A DNA stretch of 64,000 nucleotides from Chloroflexota bacterium (GTDB taxonomy: Bacteria > Chloroflexota > Dehalococcoidia > JACPQD01): positions 294,944-358,943 of the forward strand of contig JACPQD010000021.1 of the NCBI GenBank assembly GCA_016190665.1, given 5' to 3'. The notes below the pieces were generated by a model. It saw only the letters and a list, made by a program, of their open reading frames with translations. It had not been told where the DNA came from and ran no database searches. This document shows, piece after piece, positions 16,409 to 26,600 of this stretch (positions within the stretch are counted from its first letter, which is position 1; every line of letters begins with the position of its first letter). The translations under genes were made by a program, and so were the position numbers.

Positions 16409-17200
16409 ATGATGAACAAATACCTGGGCAGAGAGGATGCTCCGATTGGAGCCGACACATGGAAGGTCCTGGACGAGACCATGTCCGGAGCCGCCAAAGG
16501 CGTGCTCGCCGGTCGCCGTTTGCTTCATATCGAGGGCCCTTATGGACTGGGGCTGAAGGCGATGCCACTCCAGGACTGCGAAATTGACTCCGGCTTCGTT
16601 GCAAGCCCTGCGTTGCCGATAATGCTCATCCAAAGCTCCTTCTCCTTAGGGAAGAGGGACCTGGCGGCATACGAACAGAACGGGGTGTTCCTGGATACCG
16701 GCGAGGTGGCCCGGGCGGCGATGGAATGCGCTCGCTTGGAGGACGCGCTGGTCTTCAAAGGGGTCCAGGGTGTCGGTGGCCTGTTGACCGTTGAAGGGGC
16801 GAAGAGGGTGCAACTCTCACGGTGGGCCAAGGTGGGCGCGGCGACCGACGACGTTATCAAGGCGGTCACGGCTCTTGACGAAGCGGGCTTCCATGGCCCT
16901 TACAGCCTGGCGCTGGCGCCGGCCCGTTACAACCTGCTCTTCCATCTTTACGCAGGCGGCGCCATCAGCGAGCTGGAACACATTAAGACGATAGTCAGTG
17001 AGGGCGTTGTGAAGGCGCCGATACTGGACACCGGCGGCCTCCTGCTGACTTCGGGGGGGCAATTTGCCTCTATAGTGCTGGGGCAGGATATGACCGTTGG
17101 CTTCGTTGGTCCTTCGCTGGACAAGCTGGATTTCTCCGTTTCGGAGACCCTGGCGTTGCGGATGGCTGTGCCCAGCGCCTTTTGCATATTGGGGGAATAG
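16409..17200 (+). CDS. Encapsulin shell protein (family 1)
   Basis: 263 residues with the HK97-phage capsid fold that self-assembles into a protein nanocompartment. Recognisable are the N-terminal MNKYLGREDAPIGADTWKVL, the GRRLLHIEGPYGLGLKAMPL segment, and the C-terminal half with YSLALAPARYNLLF and GQDMTVGFVGP. The start ATG at 16409 is five bases after AAAGGAGG; a second ATG follows at once. It begins 14 bp after the stop of the cargo ferritin, so the two are translated from one message. The shell would enclose the EncFtn protein and accumulate mineralised iron. A second ferritin-like gene follows 115 bp downstream. Confidence 0.92.
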   Translation: MMNKYLGREDAPIGADTWKVLDETMSGAAKGVLAGRRLLHIEGPYGLGLKAMPLQDCEIDSGFVASPALPIMLIQSSFSLGKRDLAAYEQNGVFLDTGEVARAAMECARLEDALVFKGVQGVGGLLTVEGAKRVQLSRWAKVGAATDDVIKAVTALDEAGFHGPYSLALAPARYNLLFHLYAGGAISELEHIKTIVSEGVVKAPILDTGGLLLTSGGQFASIVLGQDMTVGFVGPSLDKLDFSVSETLALRMAVPSAFCILGE

Positions 17201-17315
17201 GCGGCCAGCGGCAGGGAAGGAGCAGATCGAGGAATAAGGCGCCGACGGGTCGAGGCAAAGGAGCTTAATGGCGCGATTCTCCGGGAATACGCCTCCCAAT
17301 TCAGGAGGTCCTGCT

Positions 17316-17804
17316 ATGATTGTCAAAGTATTAGACCCTCTGGAAGTGCTGGAAATAGCCGAAGATGGTGAGCGCAGAGGCCGAGCCTTTTACAAGGGCA
17401 TAGTGGGCGCAGTGCCCGACCGGAGCGTGAGAAGTACCCTTCTGGCGCTCGCCGACGATGAGGCAAGACACTTGAAGGACCTCAAGGAGATCCGCAAGGC
17501 CTTTAGCCGGGCATCTCGGCGACCTCACGGCCCCATCGAAGGTCGGGCAGCCCAGCGCTACAAAAGCCTGGTTTCGCCTCAGGCCCTCCTCGACACACTT
17601 CCCGAAGGCGACCGGTTGACCGAGTTGCACGCTCTGGACGTAGGAATCCAGCTCGAGCGAGAGTTCGTCGACCTGTACGGGGACGCCGCGGACGGGGACG
17701 AGGACCCGGCCGCCTCCGACGCCTTTCGGCGGCTCATGATGGAGGAGAAGATGCACCTCTCTCTGCTGACTCGTCGGTTCGTTATTCTGAAGCTGCGAAG
17801 TTAA
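17316..17804 (+). CDS. Rubrerythrin-like ferritin-fold protein
   Basis: 162 residues, four-helix diiron protein. Two helix pairs are visible: EIAEDGERRGRAFY with LADDEARHLKDL, and LEREFVDLYGD with MMEEKMHLSLL. This gives the paired Glu and ExxH residues of a full ferritin-like site. No rubredoxin domain and no encapsulin targeting tail is present; the end reads VILKLRS. The start is the ATG at 17316, seven bases after AGGAGG; the frame is open further up, to 17268. As neighbour of the encapsulin pair it may reduce peroxide or buffer iron outside the shell. Confidence 0.82.
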   Translation: MIVKVLDPLEVLEIAEDGERRGRAFYKGIVGAVPDRSVRSTLLALADDEARHLKDLKEIRKAFSRASRRPHGPIEGRAAQRYKSLVSPQALLDTLPEGDRLTELHALDVGIQLEREFVDLYGDAADGDEDPAASDAFRRLMMEEKMHLSLLTRRFVILKLRS

Positions 17805-17820
17805 CGTTCGGTCAGCTCCC

Positions 17821-18801
17821 ATGAAGCGGCGGCGGGCATTCTCGGGCATCCAGCCTACGGGCAATCTCCATATTGGAAATTATCTGGGCGCCATCCGGCA
17901 ATGGGTAGCGCTGCAAGTTGAGTTTGAGAGCATTTTTTGTGTCGTCGACTTGCATGCTATCACCGTCCCGCAGGATCCTCGCGTGTTGAAAGGCAAGATA
18001 CGCGAAACGGCTGGCATCCTCTTCGCATCCGGGATAGACCCGAAAACCGTCTTCGTTCAATCCCACATCTGTGCCCACGCGGAGTTGGCCTGGATCCTCA
18101 ATTGCAACATTCCTATGGGATGGCTCAATCGTATGACGCAATTCAAGGAGAAATCCCAACGCCAGAGGGAGCGCGTGATGGCGGGGCTCTTCGATTACCC
18201 GGCGCTTATGGCCGCCGACATTCTCCTGTACGAGACGGACATCGTTCCCGTGGGCGAAGACCAGAAACAGCATGTGGAGCTCGCCCGGGATGTGGCTCAG
18301 GTGTTCAACGCAACTTACGGGTTGACCTTCAAAATCCCTGAGCCGCTCATTCCCGAGGCGGGCGCGCGGATAATGGGCTTAGACGACCCTGGAAAGAAGA
18401 TGAGCAAGAGCGAGGACCGCCCTGGCCATGCTATCTACCTGCTCGATCCGCCAGATGCCATCCGAGCCAAGATCATGCACGCCACCACGGATTCTCTACG
18501 CGATGTGCGTTTCGAGGAAAGCCGCCCCGGAATCTACAACCTGCTGGTGATTTACGAAGCCTTTTCCGGCCTTAGCCGGCCGGATATCGAAGCCAGATTT
18601 GAGGGGAGAGGTTATGCGGACTTCAAGAGAGAGCTGGCAGAGGTCGTGATCGCGGGTTTGAATCCTCTTCAGTCTCGCTACCAGGAGGTGACTGCTGATC
18701 CAGCTTTCCTGGACTCGCAATTGGCAGAAGGTGGAAATCGGGTGCGTCCCCTTGCTGAGAAGGCTCTCCGGCTCGCGAAGGAAAGGATGGGGCTGGGCTG
18801 A
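17821..18801 (+). CDS. trpS: Tryptophanyl-tRNA synthetase
   Basis: 326 residues, class I synthetase that charges tRNA-Trp. Signature motifs are FSGIQPTGNLHIGNYLGAI (the HIGN motif), VGEDQKQHVELARD, and GKKMSKSEDRPGH (the KMSKS loop). The length matches bacterial TrpS. It starts 16 bp after the ferritin-like gene and lacks a strong ribosome site, so it is probably read in the same transcript. Confidence 0.97.
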   Translation: MKRRRAFSGIQPTGNLHIGNYLGAIRQWVALQVEFESIFCVVDLHAITVPQDPRVLKGKIRETAGILFASGIDPKTVFVQSHICAHAELAWILNCNIPMGWLNRMTQFKEKSQRQRERVMAGLFDYPALMAADILLYETDIVPVGEDQKQHVELARDVAQVFNATYGLTFKIPEPLIPEAGARIMGLDDPGKKMSKSEDRPGHAIYLLDPPDAIRAKIMHATTDSLRDVRFEESRPGIYNLLVIYEAFSGLSRPDIEARFEGRGYADFKRELAEVVIAGLNPLQSRYQEVTADPAFLDSQLAEGGNRVRPLAEKALRLAKERMGLG

Positions 18802-18959
18802 CCATACAATGTCATGTAGGAGGGAGGGGCAACATGTGAAAATTGCTCTTTTCGGCGTGCCTATGCGCTTGGTCCCAGGCGGCAAGCCTCGCTCGGCAAT
18901 GTGGGGGCGGTGTAAGCATAGCCACCTCGGCGATGAATCTACGAAACGAGGAGGACTCG

Positions 18960-19595
18960 ATGCATCCCAGTAGAACGATTTTTCACGCGGCCCTTGCGCT
19001 TGCCACGGCCTCGGCAGTCCTGGCGGCTGTCTTGCCGGGAGCCGTGGCCGCGCCTCAAGCGCAGCAGGCATCCGTATCCCTGGTCGACAACCGGATGGAG
19101 CCTCAAAACTTGACGGTAACCGTAGGCACAAGGGTGACCTGGACTAACAACGGAGCACTGCCCCACACGGTCACCTCGGACACTGGTCTCTTCAACTCAG
19201 GCACTCTGACGGCTGGCCAGACTTTCTCCTATACGTTCAACGCGGCTGGCGCTTTCCCCTACAACTGTAATTTCCACAGAGCTGGCGGAATGGTCGGTAC
19301 GATAACGGTGCAGGCAGCGCCCCAGCCGACGCCGCCGCCCCCGGCGCCTACGCCGGCCCCCAAACCCCCGGCGGCTCCCACGGTTGCACCCAAGCCGGCC
19401 CCTACTCCCACTGTGGCGGCCAAGCCGGCGGCAACGCCTGCTCCAGCGAAGCCGGCGGCCACCCTGACCCCCAAGCCGGCCGCCCCACCCGTGCCTAAGG
19501 CCGGCGCCGATCTTCCGCTGCCGTGGCTCGCACTGCTGGGCAGCGCTCTCTCATTTATCGGACTGGCTATTCGCCAGCTATGGACTCAGCATTGA
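18960..19595 (+). CDS. Cupredoxin (plastocyanin-like), membrane-anchored
   Basis: 211 residues, exported type 1 copper protein for electron transfer. Parts: signal peptide (1-30), cupredoxin domain (about 35-120), a proline/alanine linker of about 60 residues, and a C-terminal membrane helix (LPLPWLALLGSALSFIGLAI). Copper ligands are the His in LPHTVTS and the Cys, His and Met in YNCNFHRAGGM. GAGGAGG lies before the ATG at 18960. It is followed by a larger paralogue, so the two probably hand electrons on the outer face of the cytoplasmic membrane. Confidence 0.88.
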   Translation: MHPSRTIFHAALALATASAVLAAVLPGAVAAPQAQQASVSLVDNRMEPQNLTVTVGTRVTWTNNGALPHTVTSDTGLFNSGTLTAGQTFSYTFNAAGAFPYNCNFHRAGGMVGTITVQAAPQPTPPPPAPTPAPKPPAAPTVAPKPAPTPTVAAKPAATPAPAKPAATLTPKPAAPPVPKAGADLPLPWLALLGSALSFIGLAIRQLWTQH

Positions 19596-19640
19596 TCCCT
19601 CGGGACTGATCGGCCCTGGGATTCTAGAAAGGAATGTGCC

Positions 19641-20717
19641 ATGATTGTCAAAAGGAAGCTCCTGGGTTTCGGTATCGCACTGATTGTAGTCTCCGCGCTA
19701 CTGGCCTTCTGGGCGCCGGGCGGACAAGCGCAGACGGCAGCGAGCGTCTCGATCACAGATGCTGGCTTCGTGCCCAAGAATCTAACGGTGGCAGTCGGCA
19801 CGACGGTAACGTGGACTAACGGTGGCATCAATATGCACACCGCCACCAGCGATCTGTCCTACTGGAATTCGGGTACTCTAACGCCGGGGCAGAGCTTTTC
19901 CTACACGTTTGCCACCGCTGGAACCTACAGTTACTATTGCAGCTTTCACGTTCTCACAGGGATGACGGGGACCATCACTGTTTCGCCGGCCACCGCTACG
20001 CCCGTGCCGCCGACGGCGACGCCTTCGCCCACGGGAACGCCGCCAACAGCGACGCCGGCGCCGCCAACAGCGACGCCCATGCCGCCAACAGCGACGCCTA
20101 TGCCACCAACGGCGACGCCTGTGCCGCCGACGGCCACGCCCATGCCTCCAACGCCCACGGTCGGGCCTCCGCCTCCGCCCCCGGCGCCTCCGACGCCCAC
20201 CGCTGCGCCGCCACCCCCGCCAGCGCCAGCGCCCCCGCCTCCAGTGGCGCCCCCACCTCCACCGCCACCGCCGACGCCCGCCGTCATGCGACCCACGCTG
20301 GCGGTACTGTCGCCGACGGACGGCCAAACTGTGGTCGGCACCTCAGTGATGGTTCGCGTCAGGATTGGAAATCTGACACTGGCGCCCGACAGCATAGGGA
20401 AGGCCAACGTGCCAGGTGAAGGGCACTGGCACATCTTTCTCGACGGTAGAATGGTGCAGCCGGTGGGGGCGGAGAGTTTCACTCTCACGGGGCTCACTCC
20501 TGGTCCCCACACAATAACTGTGGCGCTGCACAATAATGACCACTCTCCGGTGAGCCCGGTGGTTGCGACCACCGTCAGGATCATGCTAACGGCCGCTCCA
20601 GCGCTGCCGAAGACGGGAGATGGCGACCTAATGCCTGTCTGGGCCGACCTCATAGCGGTGCTGATGGTTCTCACTGGTGTGGCTATCCGGCTCCGTGTGG
20701 ACAGAGCCAGGGACTAG
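19641..20717 (+). CDS. Cupredoxin with PT-rich linker, second domain and LPxTG-like tail
   Basis: 358 residues. Signal peptide (1-31), then a plastocyanin-like domain with copper ligands in NMHTATS and YYCSFHVLTGM. A linker of about 95 residues follows, with PTATPMP repeats and a polyproline run. The second domain (about 220-325) shows GEGHWHIFLDG and PHTITVALHNND, as in proteins annotated with a DUF4399-like domain. The C-terminus has LPKTG, a hydrophobic segment and RLRVDRARD, the layout of a sortase sorting signal. The first cupredoxin has a similar but degenerate tail. No sortase gene is in the window. Confidence 0.85.
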   Translation: MIVKRKLLGFGIALIVVSALLAFWAPGGQAQTAASVSITDAGFVPKNLTVAVGTTVTWTNGGINMHTATSDLSYWNSGTLTPGQSFSYTFATAGTYSYYCSFHVLTGMTGTITVSPATATPVPPTATPSPTGTPPTATPAPPTATPMPPTATPMPPTATPVPPTATPMPPTPTVGPPPPPPAPPTPTAAPPPPPAPAPPPPVAPPPPPPPPTPAVMRPTLAVLSPTDGQTVVGTSVMVRVRIGNLTLAPDSIGKANVPGEGHWHIFLDGRMVQPVGAESFTLTGLTPGPHTITVALHNNDHSPVSPVVATTVRIMLTAAPALPKTGDGDLMPVWADLIAVLMVLTGVAIRLRVDRARD

Positions 20718-20730
20718 GACTTGCTAGCAG

Positions 20731-20763
20731 AAGGGGCCACACGCAGTTACGTGCGGCCCCTTT
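20731..20763 (+). terminator. Rho-independent terminator after the cupredoxins
   Basis: Stem AAGGGGCC / GGCCCCTT with inner CACG/CGTG pairing, followed by TTT. It lies 14 bp after the second cupredoxin. Confidence 0.7.
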
Positions 20764-20840
20764 GCCATCTACTTGCCTCGCATCTGCGTCTCAGCAAGGC
20801 CTCTGCCCGCAGGGCTGGGACACCCGCCAATGTGAGACGG

Positions 20841-22955
20841 CTAGCCCAGGTCCCACCCGTCAGGTGTCTTGCGGAAGGTAACGCTATCGGCGATGCCGGT
20901 GGACGACAGGACCTGGACCACGAGGGTGTCGCTTTGCTGACGCCATGATACGACGGGCCCGGCTTCGGATAGCCGGGTGGGGTACAGGACCGCGACGAAG
21001 ACGGCGTCTTCCACACTGCTCCTCGTGGTCGCAGAAAGAAAGCGGTCCGGCTGCTCGGCCCATCGTCTGGCCTCGGGGCCCTGCCTGACCTCAATTCCAA
21101 AATCCTGAGAACCGGACACGAAGCCGTAAAGCCTTGCTTTCTCTCCTTCGATGGTGAAGTCCCTGCCTGTCACCCTGAGGGCGGCTTCTGTGTGCAGAAG
21201 CCAGGAAAGCCGCGCAGGCTTGTCGGCCACAATATCGTCCAGGAGGATGAGGTAGCGTCCATCCACGAAGAATAGGTGCCGCCGGAAGCGCTTCAAATCG
21301 CGGTAGGCTTCAGATGCGTCCCCGATCAGATGATTCTGGCTGGGTTGCGCCAGGCTGCCTCTGGACCGGGGCGCCTGGCCTTCTTCATTGACGAGGATGC
21401 TGTTATGCCCCCGGGTGGAGATGCCATAGATGCTGTTACGTTCCTTCGAGAAAGTCTTGTAACTGTAAGGCGCCGTGCCAGCATTGGAGACCAGGAGCTC
21501 GCCATAGGCGTACACAACGAAATCGTTCAAGTCCAGATGAGAGTGGTTGGCACCGAGTCTTCCACTCTTAGCAGCCACATAGACCGTGTCGGCAGGATCA
21601 TCCCAGCGATTACGCATCGTCGCCCAACCAATATCCCTGAATAACTTGGACTGTACCAGACTAGAAGGTTCGATGGCGGACAGGTCGTCTGGGCGCCAGA
21701 TGTAGCCCAGTGGGTCGCTTACCTTATGGCTATCGGCGTACCAAACGAAAGCGGGGTCACGATAGCGAGACGCTAGAGCGTAGAGCGCCGGTGACTTGAC
21801 CGGGCCTTTGGAGGCGTTATCCGAGAAGGAGACTGTCCGCTCTCCGGAAGGTATAGTGAAGTAGATGGGGAAGTAGCCCGTCTGTCTCATGCCCGGCCGG
21901 CTGAAGTGGCCGTCGTCCGTGCCCTTAACGTTTACCAGAGCCATCAGATACGGGACGGCGTGGTCCATGCCGTACTGCCAGTAGCCCACCCCCTCATCCC
22001 ACCCGCCGTCAGCGCCCACGGATGCGAAGAAACGGCCTATGTTGCCCCTTGCCTGGGCCAGCGCTTCCTCCGCCGCCGGCTCCTCACCCACAAGCGCCAG
22101 GGCCGCCACGCCTATGCTGCCGTTGACTACCGCATTCCAGTTGTGATAGGCGTTCACCCAGAAGTGCTTCCGGGGGTCGGCGATGCCACGGAGATAGGCC
22201 CTCAGGCCTTTGGAAATGATGGCGTCGCGCACCTCCGCTCGCTGCTCGCCGGTCAGGGTCTCATAAAGCCAGTCGTAGCCGAGAGCCATGCCGAAGGATA
22301 TGTCCCCGGTAGATAGATCGGCTTCCATCCCGTTGAGATTGAAGTCGGCCCAGGCCGGCCAAGAGGCGATGTTGAGCATCTCTTCTGTCGCTCTGTCCGC
22401 ATATCGCTGTTCACCGCTGAGCACGTAGCTGAAGGCCAGGGAGGCAATCCTGGCGCGGGCCGCCCCAGCCGGTAAGAGATTGATCCGCTCCGGAGGCCGC
22501 CCTTGACGTGGGTCGTACGCCATTTGCAGCAGCGGCCGTCTCAACAAGGAGTCGCTCTGGCGTAAGATGGATTGGGCCATCTCGCTGTATGGAGATCTCC
22601 CCATCCTCTCACGGAGGCTGGGGAGGTCAGAACCCGTGAAGAACAACCTGGGGTGGGTCGACGATTGCTGGGTGTTGATGGACTGCTCCCCACTGGCTAT
22701 TTGAGGGGATGAAGTCAGCGTGCTGATCTCAGCCGAGAGGGCGGGAGCTGGAGCCGTTGGCGGCTTCGCCTCTGATATTCCAGCGGTGGGAGCAGCCGCT
22801 GCAGGGTTGGCGCTCGTAGCAGGGATTGCGACGGTCTCCAACCGGACTGCGGGCGCCGAGTCGATGGGGGCCTCCGCCCCTGGTGAGATAAGTGGGACAC
22901 CGGCTAAGATGGATAAAGCCAGCACCAGTGGACCAACAACCGAGGTATATCTCAC
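20841..22955 (-). CDS. Heparinase II/III-like polysaccharide lyase, exported
   Basis: 704 residues from the GTG at 22955, chosen because GGAGGGTGGA precedes it and the first 30 residues form a signal sequence (VGPLVLALSILAGVPLI). The upstream in-frame extension overlaps the divergent marR gene and is unlikely. After a low-complexity Ala/Pro stretch comes HPRLFFTGSDLPSLRERM, an alpha/alpha toroid domain (ALGYDWLYETLT, AYHNWNAVVNGS), then the C-terminal beta-sandwich with NHSHLDLNDFVVYAYGELL and YGISTRGHNSILVNEEGQ. This is the domain order of alginate and heparin lyases. The anionic polysaccharide substrate is unknown; it could be extracellular polysaccharide turnover. Confidence 0.82.
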   Translation of the reverse strand: MRYTSVVGPLVLALSILAGVPLISPGAEAPIDSAPAVRLETVAIPATSANPAAAAPTAGISEAKPPTAPAPALSAEISTLTSSPQIASGEQSINTQQSSTHPRLFFTGSDLPSLRERMGRSPYSEMAQSILRQSDSLLRRPLLQMAYDPRQGRPPERINLLPAGAARARIASLAFSYVLSGEQRYADRATEEMLNIASWPAWADFNLNGMEADLSTGDISFGMALGYDWLYETLTGEQRAEVRDAIISKGLRAYLRGIADPRKHFWVNAYHNWNAVVNGSIGVAALALVGEEPAAEEALAQARGNIGRFFASVGADGGWDEGVGYWQYGMDHAVPYLMALVNVKGTDDGHFSRPGMRQTGYFPIYFTIPSGERTVSFSDNASKGPVKSPALYALASRYRDPAFVWYADSHKVSDPLGYIWRPDDLSAIEPSSLVQSKLFRDIGWATMRNRWDDPADTVYVAAKSGRLGANHSHLDLNDFVVYAYGELLVSNAGTAPYSYKTFSKERNSIYGISTRGHNSILVNEEGQAPRSRGSLAQPSQNHLIGDASEAYRDLKRFRRHLFFVDGRYLILLDDIVADKPARLSWLLHTEAALRVTGRDFTIEGEKARLYGFVSGSQDFGIEVRQGPEARRWAEQPDRFLSATTRSSVEDAVFVAVLYPTRLSEAGPVVSWRQQSDTLVVQVLSSTGIADSVTFRKTPDGWDLG

Positions 22956-23006
22956 TCCACCCTCCAGGCGAACTTGCCTCAATATATCATAAGGATTTCC
23001 TGCGAG

Positions 23007-23021
23007 CAAATGGTATATTTG
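23007..23021. promoter_or_regulatory. Candidate operator between lyase and marR
   Basis: Inverted repeat CAAAT-GGTAT-ATTTG in the 145-bp gap between divergent genes, just upstream of the marR promoter. A plausible but unproven site for the MarR-type regulator. Confidence 0.3.
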
Positions 23022-23033
23022 GGACACAAGGGC

Positions 23034-23062
23034 TTGGAATAAACAAGCGGCGATGATACAAT
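23034..23062 (+). promoter_or_regulatory. Promoter of marR-RND operon
   Basis: TTGGAA, 17-base spacer, TACAAT. About 40 bases ahead of the ATG at 23101. Confidence 0.5.
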
Positions 23063-23100
23063 ATATCCGGTTTGAAAATATCCCATTCTGGAAAGGAACT

Positions 23101-23610
23101 ATGTCTGAACCCACTCTACCGGCGCAAACCGAACGGGCTATGGAAGTGCTGCGCGACTTCGTTCGCATGAAGCATAGACTGATCCCTGCCCTGCCTGACG
23201 ACCTGGCAAGAGCTAAGGAGCGGCTGGACAGGCAACACCTGGGGGACAAGCCAGGCGAAATGCCTCGCTACGGCGTGTGCCACCGTCTGTGCGTTGTTCT
23301 CTCCGGCCAGAGTGAGCCTCTAGCCATGGGGGAGCTGAGCGAGGCGCTAGATGTTCCCATGAGCACGGCCACGCGGTTGGTTGACTGGCTGGTGGAGAGC
23401 GGATACGCCGAAAGATTGCCGGATGCCAGGGACCGCCGAGTAGTGCGGGTGGGGCTGACGAAGATGGGCCTGGAGTTCTATCAGTCGATGGAGGAGTTTG
23501 TCAGGCAGCACGTGCAGCGGATCCTTGGCGGGTTTACCCCGGAGGAACGCGAAGACCTGATCCGGTTGCTGGGGAAGCTAATGAAAGTCATGGAGCGTTG
23601 TCAGGAGTGA
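23101..23610 (+). CDS. MarR family transcriptional regulator
   Basis: 169 residues, winged-helix repressor. The DNA-binding part has MGELSEALDVPMSTATRLVD (helix-turn-helix), ESGYAERLPDARDRRVVRVGLT (wing with the DRR signature), then a C-terminal dimerisation helix. GGAAAGGA lies before the ATG at 23101. The RND pump gene follows 44 bp downstream, so the regulator probably controls that pump in response to a ligand. Confidence 0.88.
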   Translation: MSEPTLPAQTERAMEVLRDFVRMKHRLIPALPDDLARAKERLDRQHLGDKPGEMPRYGVCHRLCVVLSGQSEPLAMGELSEALDVPMSTATRLVDWLVESGYAERLPDARDRRVVRVGLTKMGLEFYQSMEEFVRQHVQRILGGFTPEEREDLIRLLGKLMKVMERCQE

Positions 23611-23654
23611 ATCGTCTATCGTTCGCGGGTCTTTGACTGTGGGGGAGTTTAGGA

Positions 23655-26600
23655 ATGTGGCTGTCTGACCTATCTATAAAGCGGCCGGTTTTCATAACCA
23701 TGGTGATCTGCGCCATTGTAGTCATAGGCGGTCTGGCTTACGGCCGCATGGGGCTGGACCTTATGCCAGATATCTCTTTTCCCCTGGTCACGGTCAGCAC
23801 TGCTTACCCGGGAGCCGGTCCTGAAGAGGTAGAGACCCTGATTACAAGGCCTCTCGAGGAGGCGGTCAGCTCCATCAACGGCGTTGATCGGATCCGATCG
23901 ACGTCCGTGGAAGGGCTTTCCACGGTGATCATCGAGTTCAAGATTGAGACTTCGGCCTCCAGGGCGGCTGACGACGTCCGGGAGAGGGTCTCTGCCAGCA
24001 AGGGTCGTTTGCCTAAAGACGCCTTAGATCCGGTGGTCATGAGATTCGATCCCGGGGCTGTACCCGTCATAACCTTTGCCGTAAGTGACCTCCGGGACAT
24101 CATGTCTCCGGCGCAGCTCAGAGAACTCGTCGACAATACGCTGAAGTCGAGGATCGAGCGCATCAGCGGCGTGGCAGAGGTTAGCGTCACAGGAGGACTG
24201 ACGCGGGAAATCCAGGTGGACCTACGGCTGAATGACCTCCAGGCTCGCGGCCTCTCGGTCCAGCGCGTGATGAGCGCTATCGGCAGTGAGAACTTGAGCC
24301 TTCCGGGCGGGCGCCTGGACGGAGGCAAGCAAGAGCCTCTCTTGCGTACCACGGGGGAATTTAAGACTGTGGGTGAGATCGGCAAAGTGATCGTGGCCAA
24401 CGTGGACGGTGTGCCCGTCCGCGTCGGCGATATCGCCGATGTAACCGACGGCTTCAAGGAGGTGCGCTCCTTCAGCCGCATGGATGGTAAGGATAGCATC
24501 AGCATCACGGTGCAGAAGCAGTCGAAGACCAATACGGTTACCGTAGCCGAAGCTGTCAAGGACGAGATCAGGCGTATCAAGGGAGACTATCCCAATGTCG
24601 ACGCTGTCATCGTCGCCGATGGGTCAACTTTCATTCGAGACACCAGAGATGATGTCATGGTGAGTCTGCTCTTGGGCGGCCTCTTTGCCTCGCTCGTGGT
24701 GTTCTTCTTCTTCCACGATCTGCGCAATACCCTGGTTACGGTGGCTGGCTTGCCGGTCATCGTCATTGGCGCCTTTGCGGCCATGCAGCTCATGGGCTTC
24801 TCTCAAAACATGCTCACGCTCATGGCTCTTTCCCTATCCATCGGTATGCTGATTGATGACGCCATTGTCGTCCGTGAGAACATCTTCCGGCATATGCAAG
24901 AGGGGGCTCACCCGATAAAGGCCGCTATGGAGGGGACAGCGGAAATAGCGCAGGCTGTGATGGCCACCACGTTCACCATCGTGGCCGTCTTCCTGCCCGT
25001 GGCTTTCACCACTGGCATAATCGGCCTCATCTTTCGAGAGTTCGGCCTCACGGTGACCGCCGCGGTGCTCATTTCCCTGTTTGAGGCCTTTACCCTGGCG
25101 CCGCTGCTGTCCGCCTACTTCTTCAAGCCTATCCAGGACAGTCCACGCCGGAAGAGCGGACTCGCCGCCTTCGCAGGCCGGACGGAGGCGCTGTATGCTG
25201 GCCTCAGCGAAGGGTATCGCCGCGTGGAAGCCTTCGCCTTGAGTCACAGGCTCCTGGTCATCATCGTGGGAGCCGTTGCCCTGGCTGGCGCCCTGGCCCT
25301 TCTGCCTTTCGTCGGGCGCGGCTTCCAGCCCGAGATCGACGAGGGTATTCTCAGCGTATCGGTTGAGTTGCCCCCAGGGGCGGCTCTCCGCGAGACTGAC
25401 AGAGTGGCTCGATATGTGGAGGACACTCTCTGGCAGCATGTAGAGGTGGCTCATGTCTTCTCCAGGGTTGGCTCCGACAGGGGCTCAGGCGAGACAGCGA
25501 GCGTGCGGGTCCAGCTAAAGGAAAGAGGGAGAACGAACGAGTTCCTGGCGCTACTGAGGAGCGAGTTCGCCTCTTACACGGGCGCGAAGATCATGGTGCA
25601 GTCCACCGAGTCCGTGGGTGGCGAGGGGCGATCAGCGCTCATGATGGCTCCTATCCAGATAAACGTGAGAGGGGACAATGTCGAAGACCTGGACAGCGCC
25701 TCTCAGCAGATTGTGGAGCGTATGACCTCCATACCAGAGCTGTTCAACATCGACCGGGGACTGAAGGCAGGAAAACCGGAATTAACGGTGGCCGTCGATC
25801 GGACTAAGGCGGCGGATTTGGGCGTCAGCGCGGCGCAGATCGCCACGACTCTTCGCGTTCTGGTCAACGGCGAGACGGCCTCGAAATTCCGTTCCGGGGA
25901 CAAGGAGTACGACATCGTGGTGAGACTGCGCAAGCAGGACCGCGAGAATACGGAGGATATATTATCGCTGGCAGTTCCTTCGGCCAAGGGCGGCCAGGTG
26001 CCCTTGAGGTCAGTAACGCAGGCCAGATCTACCTCTGGCCCGGTGCAAATCGACCGGGGGCAGCGCGAGCGTCAGGTTGTCATCGGCGCCTCCCATACCG
26101 GCGCTCTCGGCGATGCCGTGGACAAGATCAGGAAGAGCGTGGCGGACTTGTCGTTGCCACCAGGCATCTCTCTGGACTATTCTGGCGAAACGCGGTTCAT
26201 GGGGGAGGCTTTCAGCTCGCTGGGTCTGGCCATGGCCCTGGCAGTGGTCTTCATCTACATGGTGCTGGCCTCTCAGTTTGGGTCCTTTGTGCATCCTTTC
26301 ACCATAATGATGGCGTTGCCCCTGTCCATCATCGGCGCTCTGGTGGCTCTGTTTCTTACGGGCAAGCACCTCGATGTGGTGTCGCTCATCGGCTTGATAC
26401 TGCTCATGGGGCTGGTGACGAAGAACTCCATCCTGCTCGTGGATTTCACCATTCGCCTGCGACAGGAGGGCATGGAGAGGGACGAGGCCCTGCTGACAGC
26501 GGGCCCGATTCGGCTGCGCCCCATTCTCATGACTACTCTTGCCATGATTTTGGGCATGCTCCCTCTGGCTCTCGGTATCGGCGCCGGAGGAGAATTCAGG

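Noticed and set aside
19878..20327. Arg/Gly-rich minus-strand frame
   Set aside because: Shadow of the Pro/Thr linker of the second cupredoxin.
22956..23249. Longer start for the heparinase-like gene
   Set aside because: The extension overlaps the marR gene and its promoter; GTG at 22955 has a ribosome site and signal peptide.
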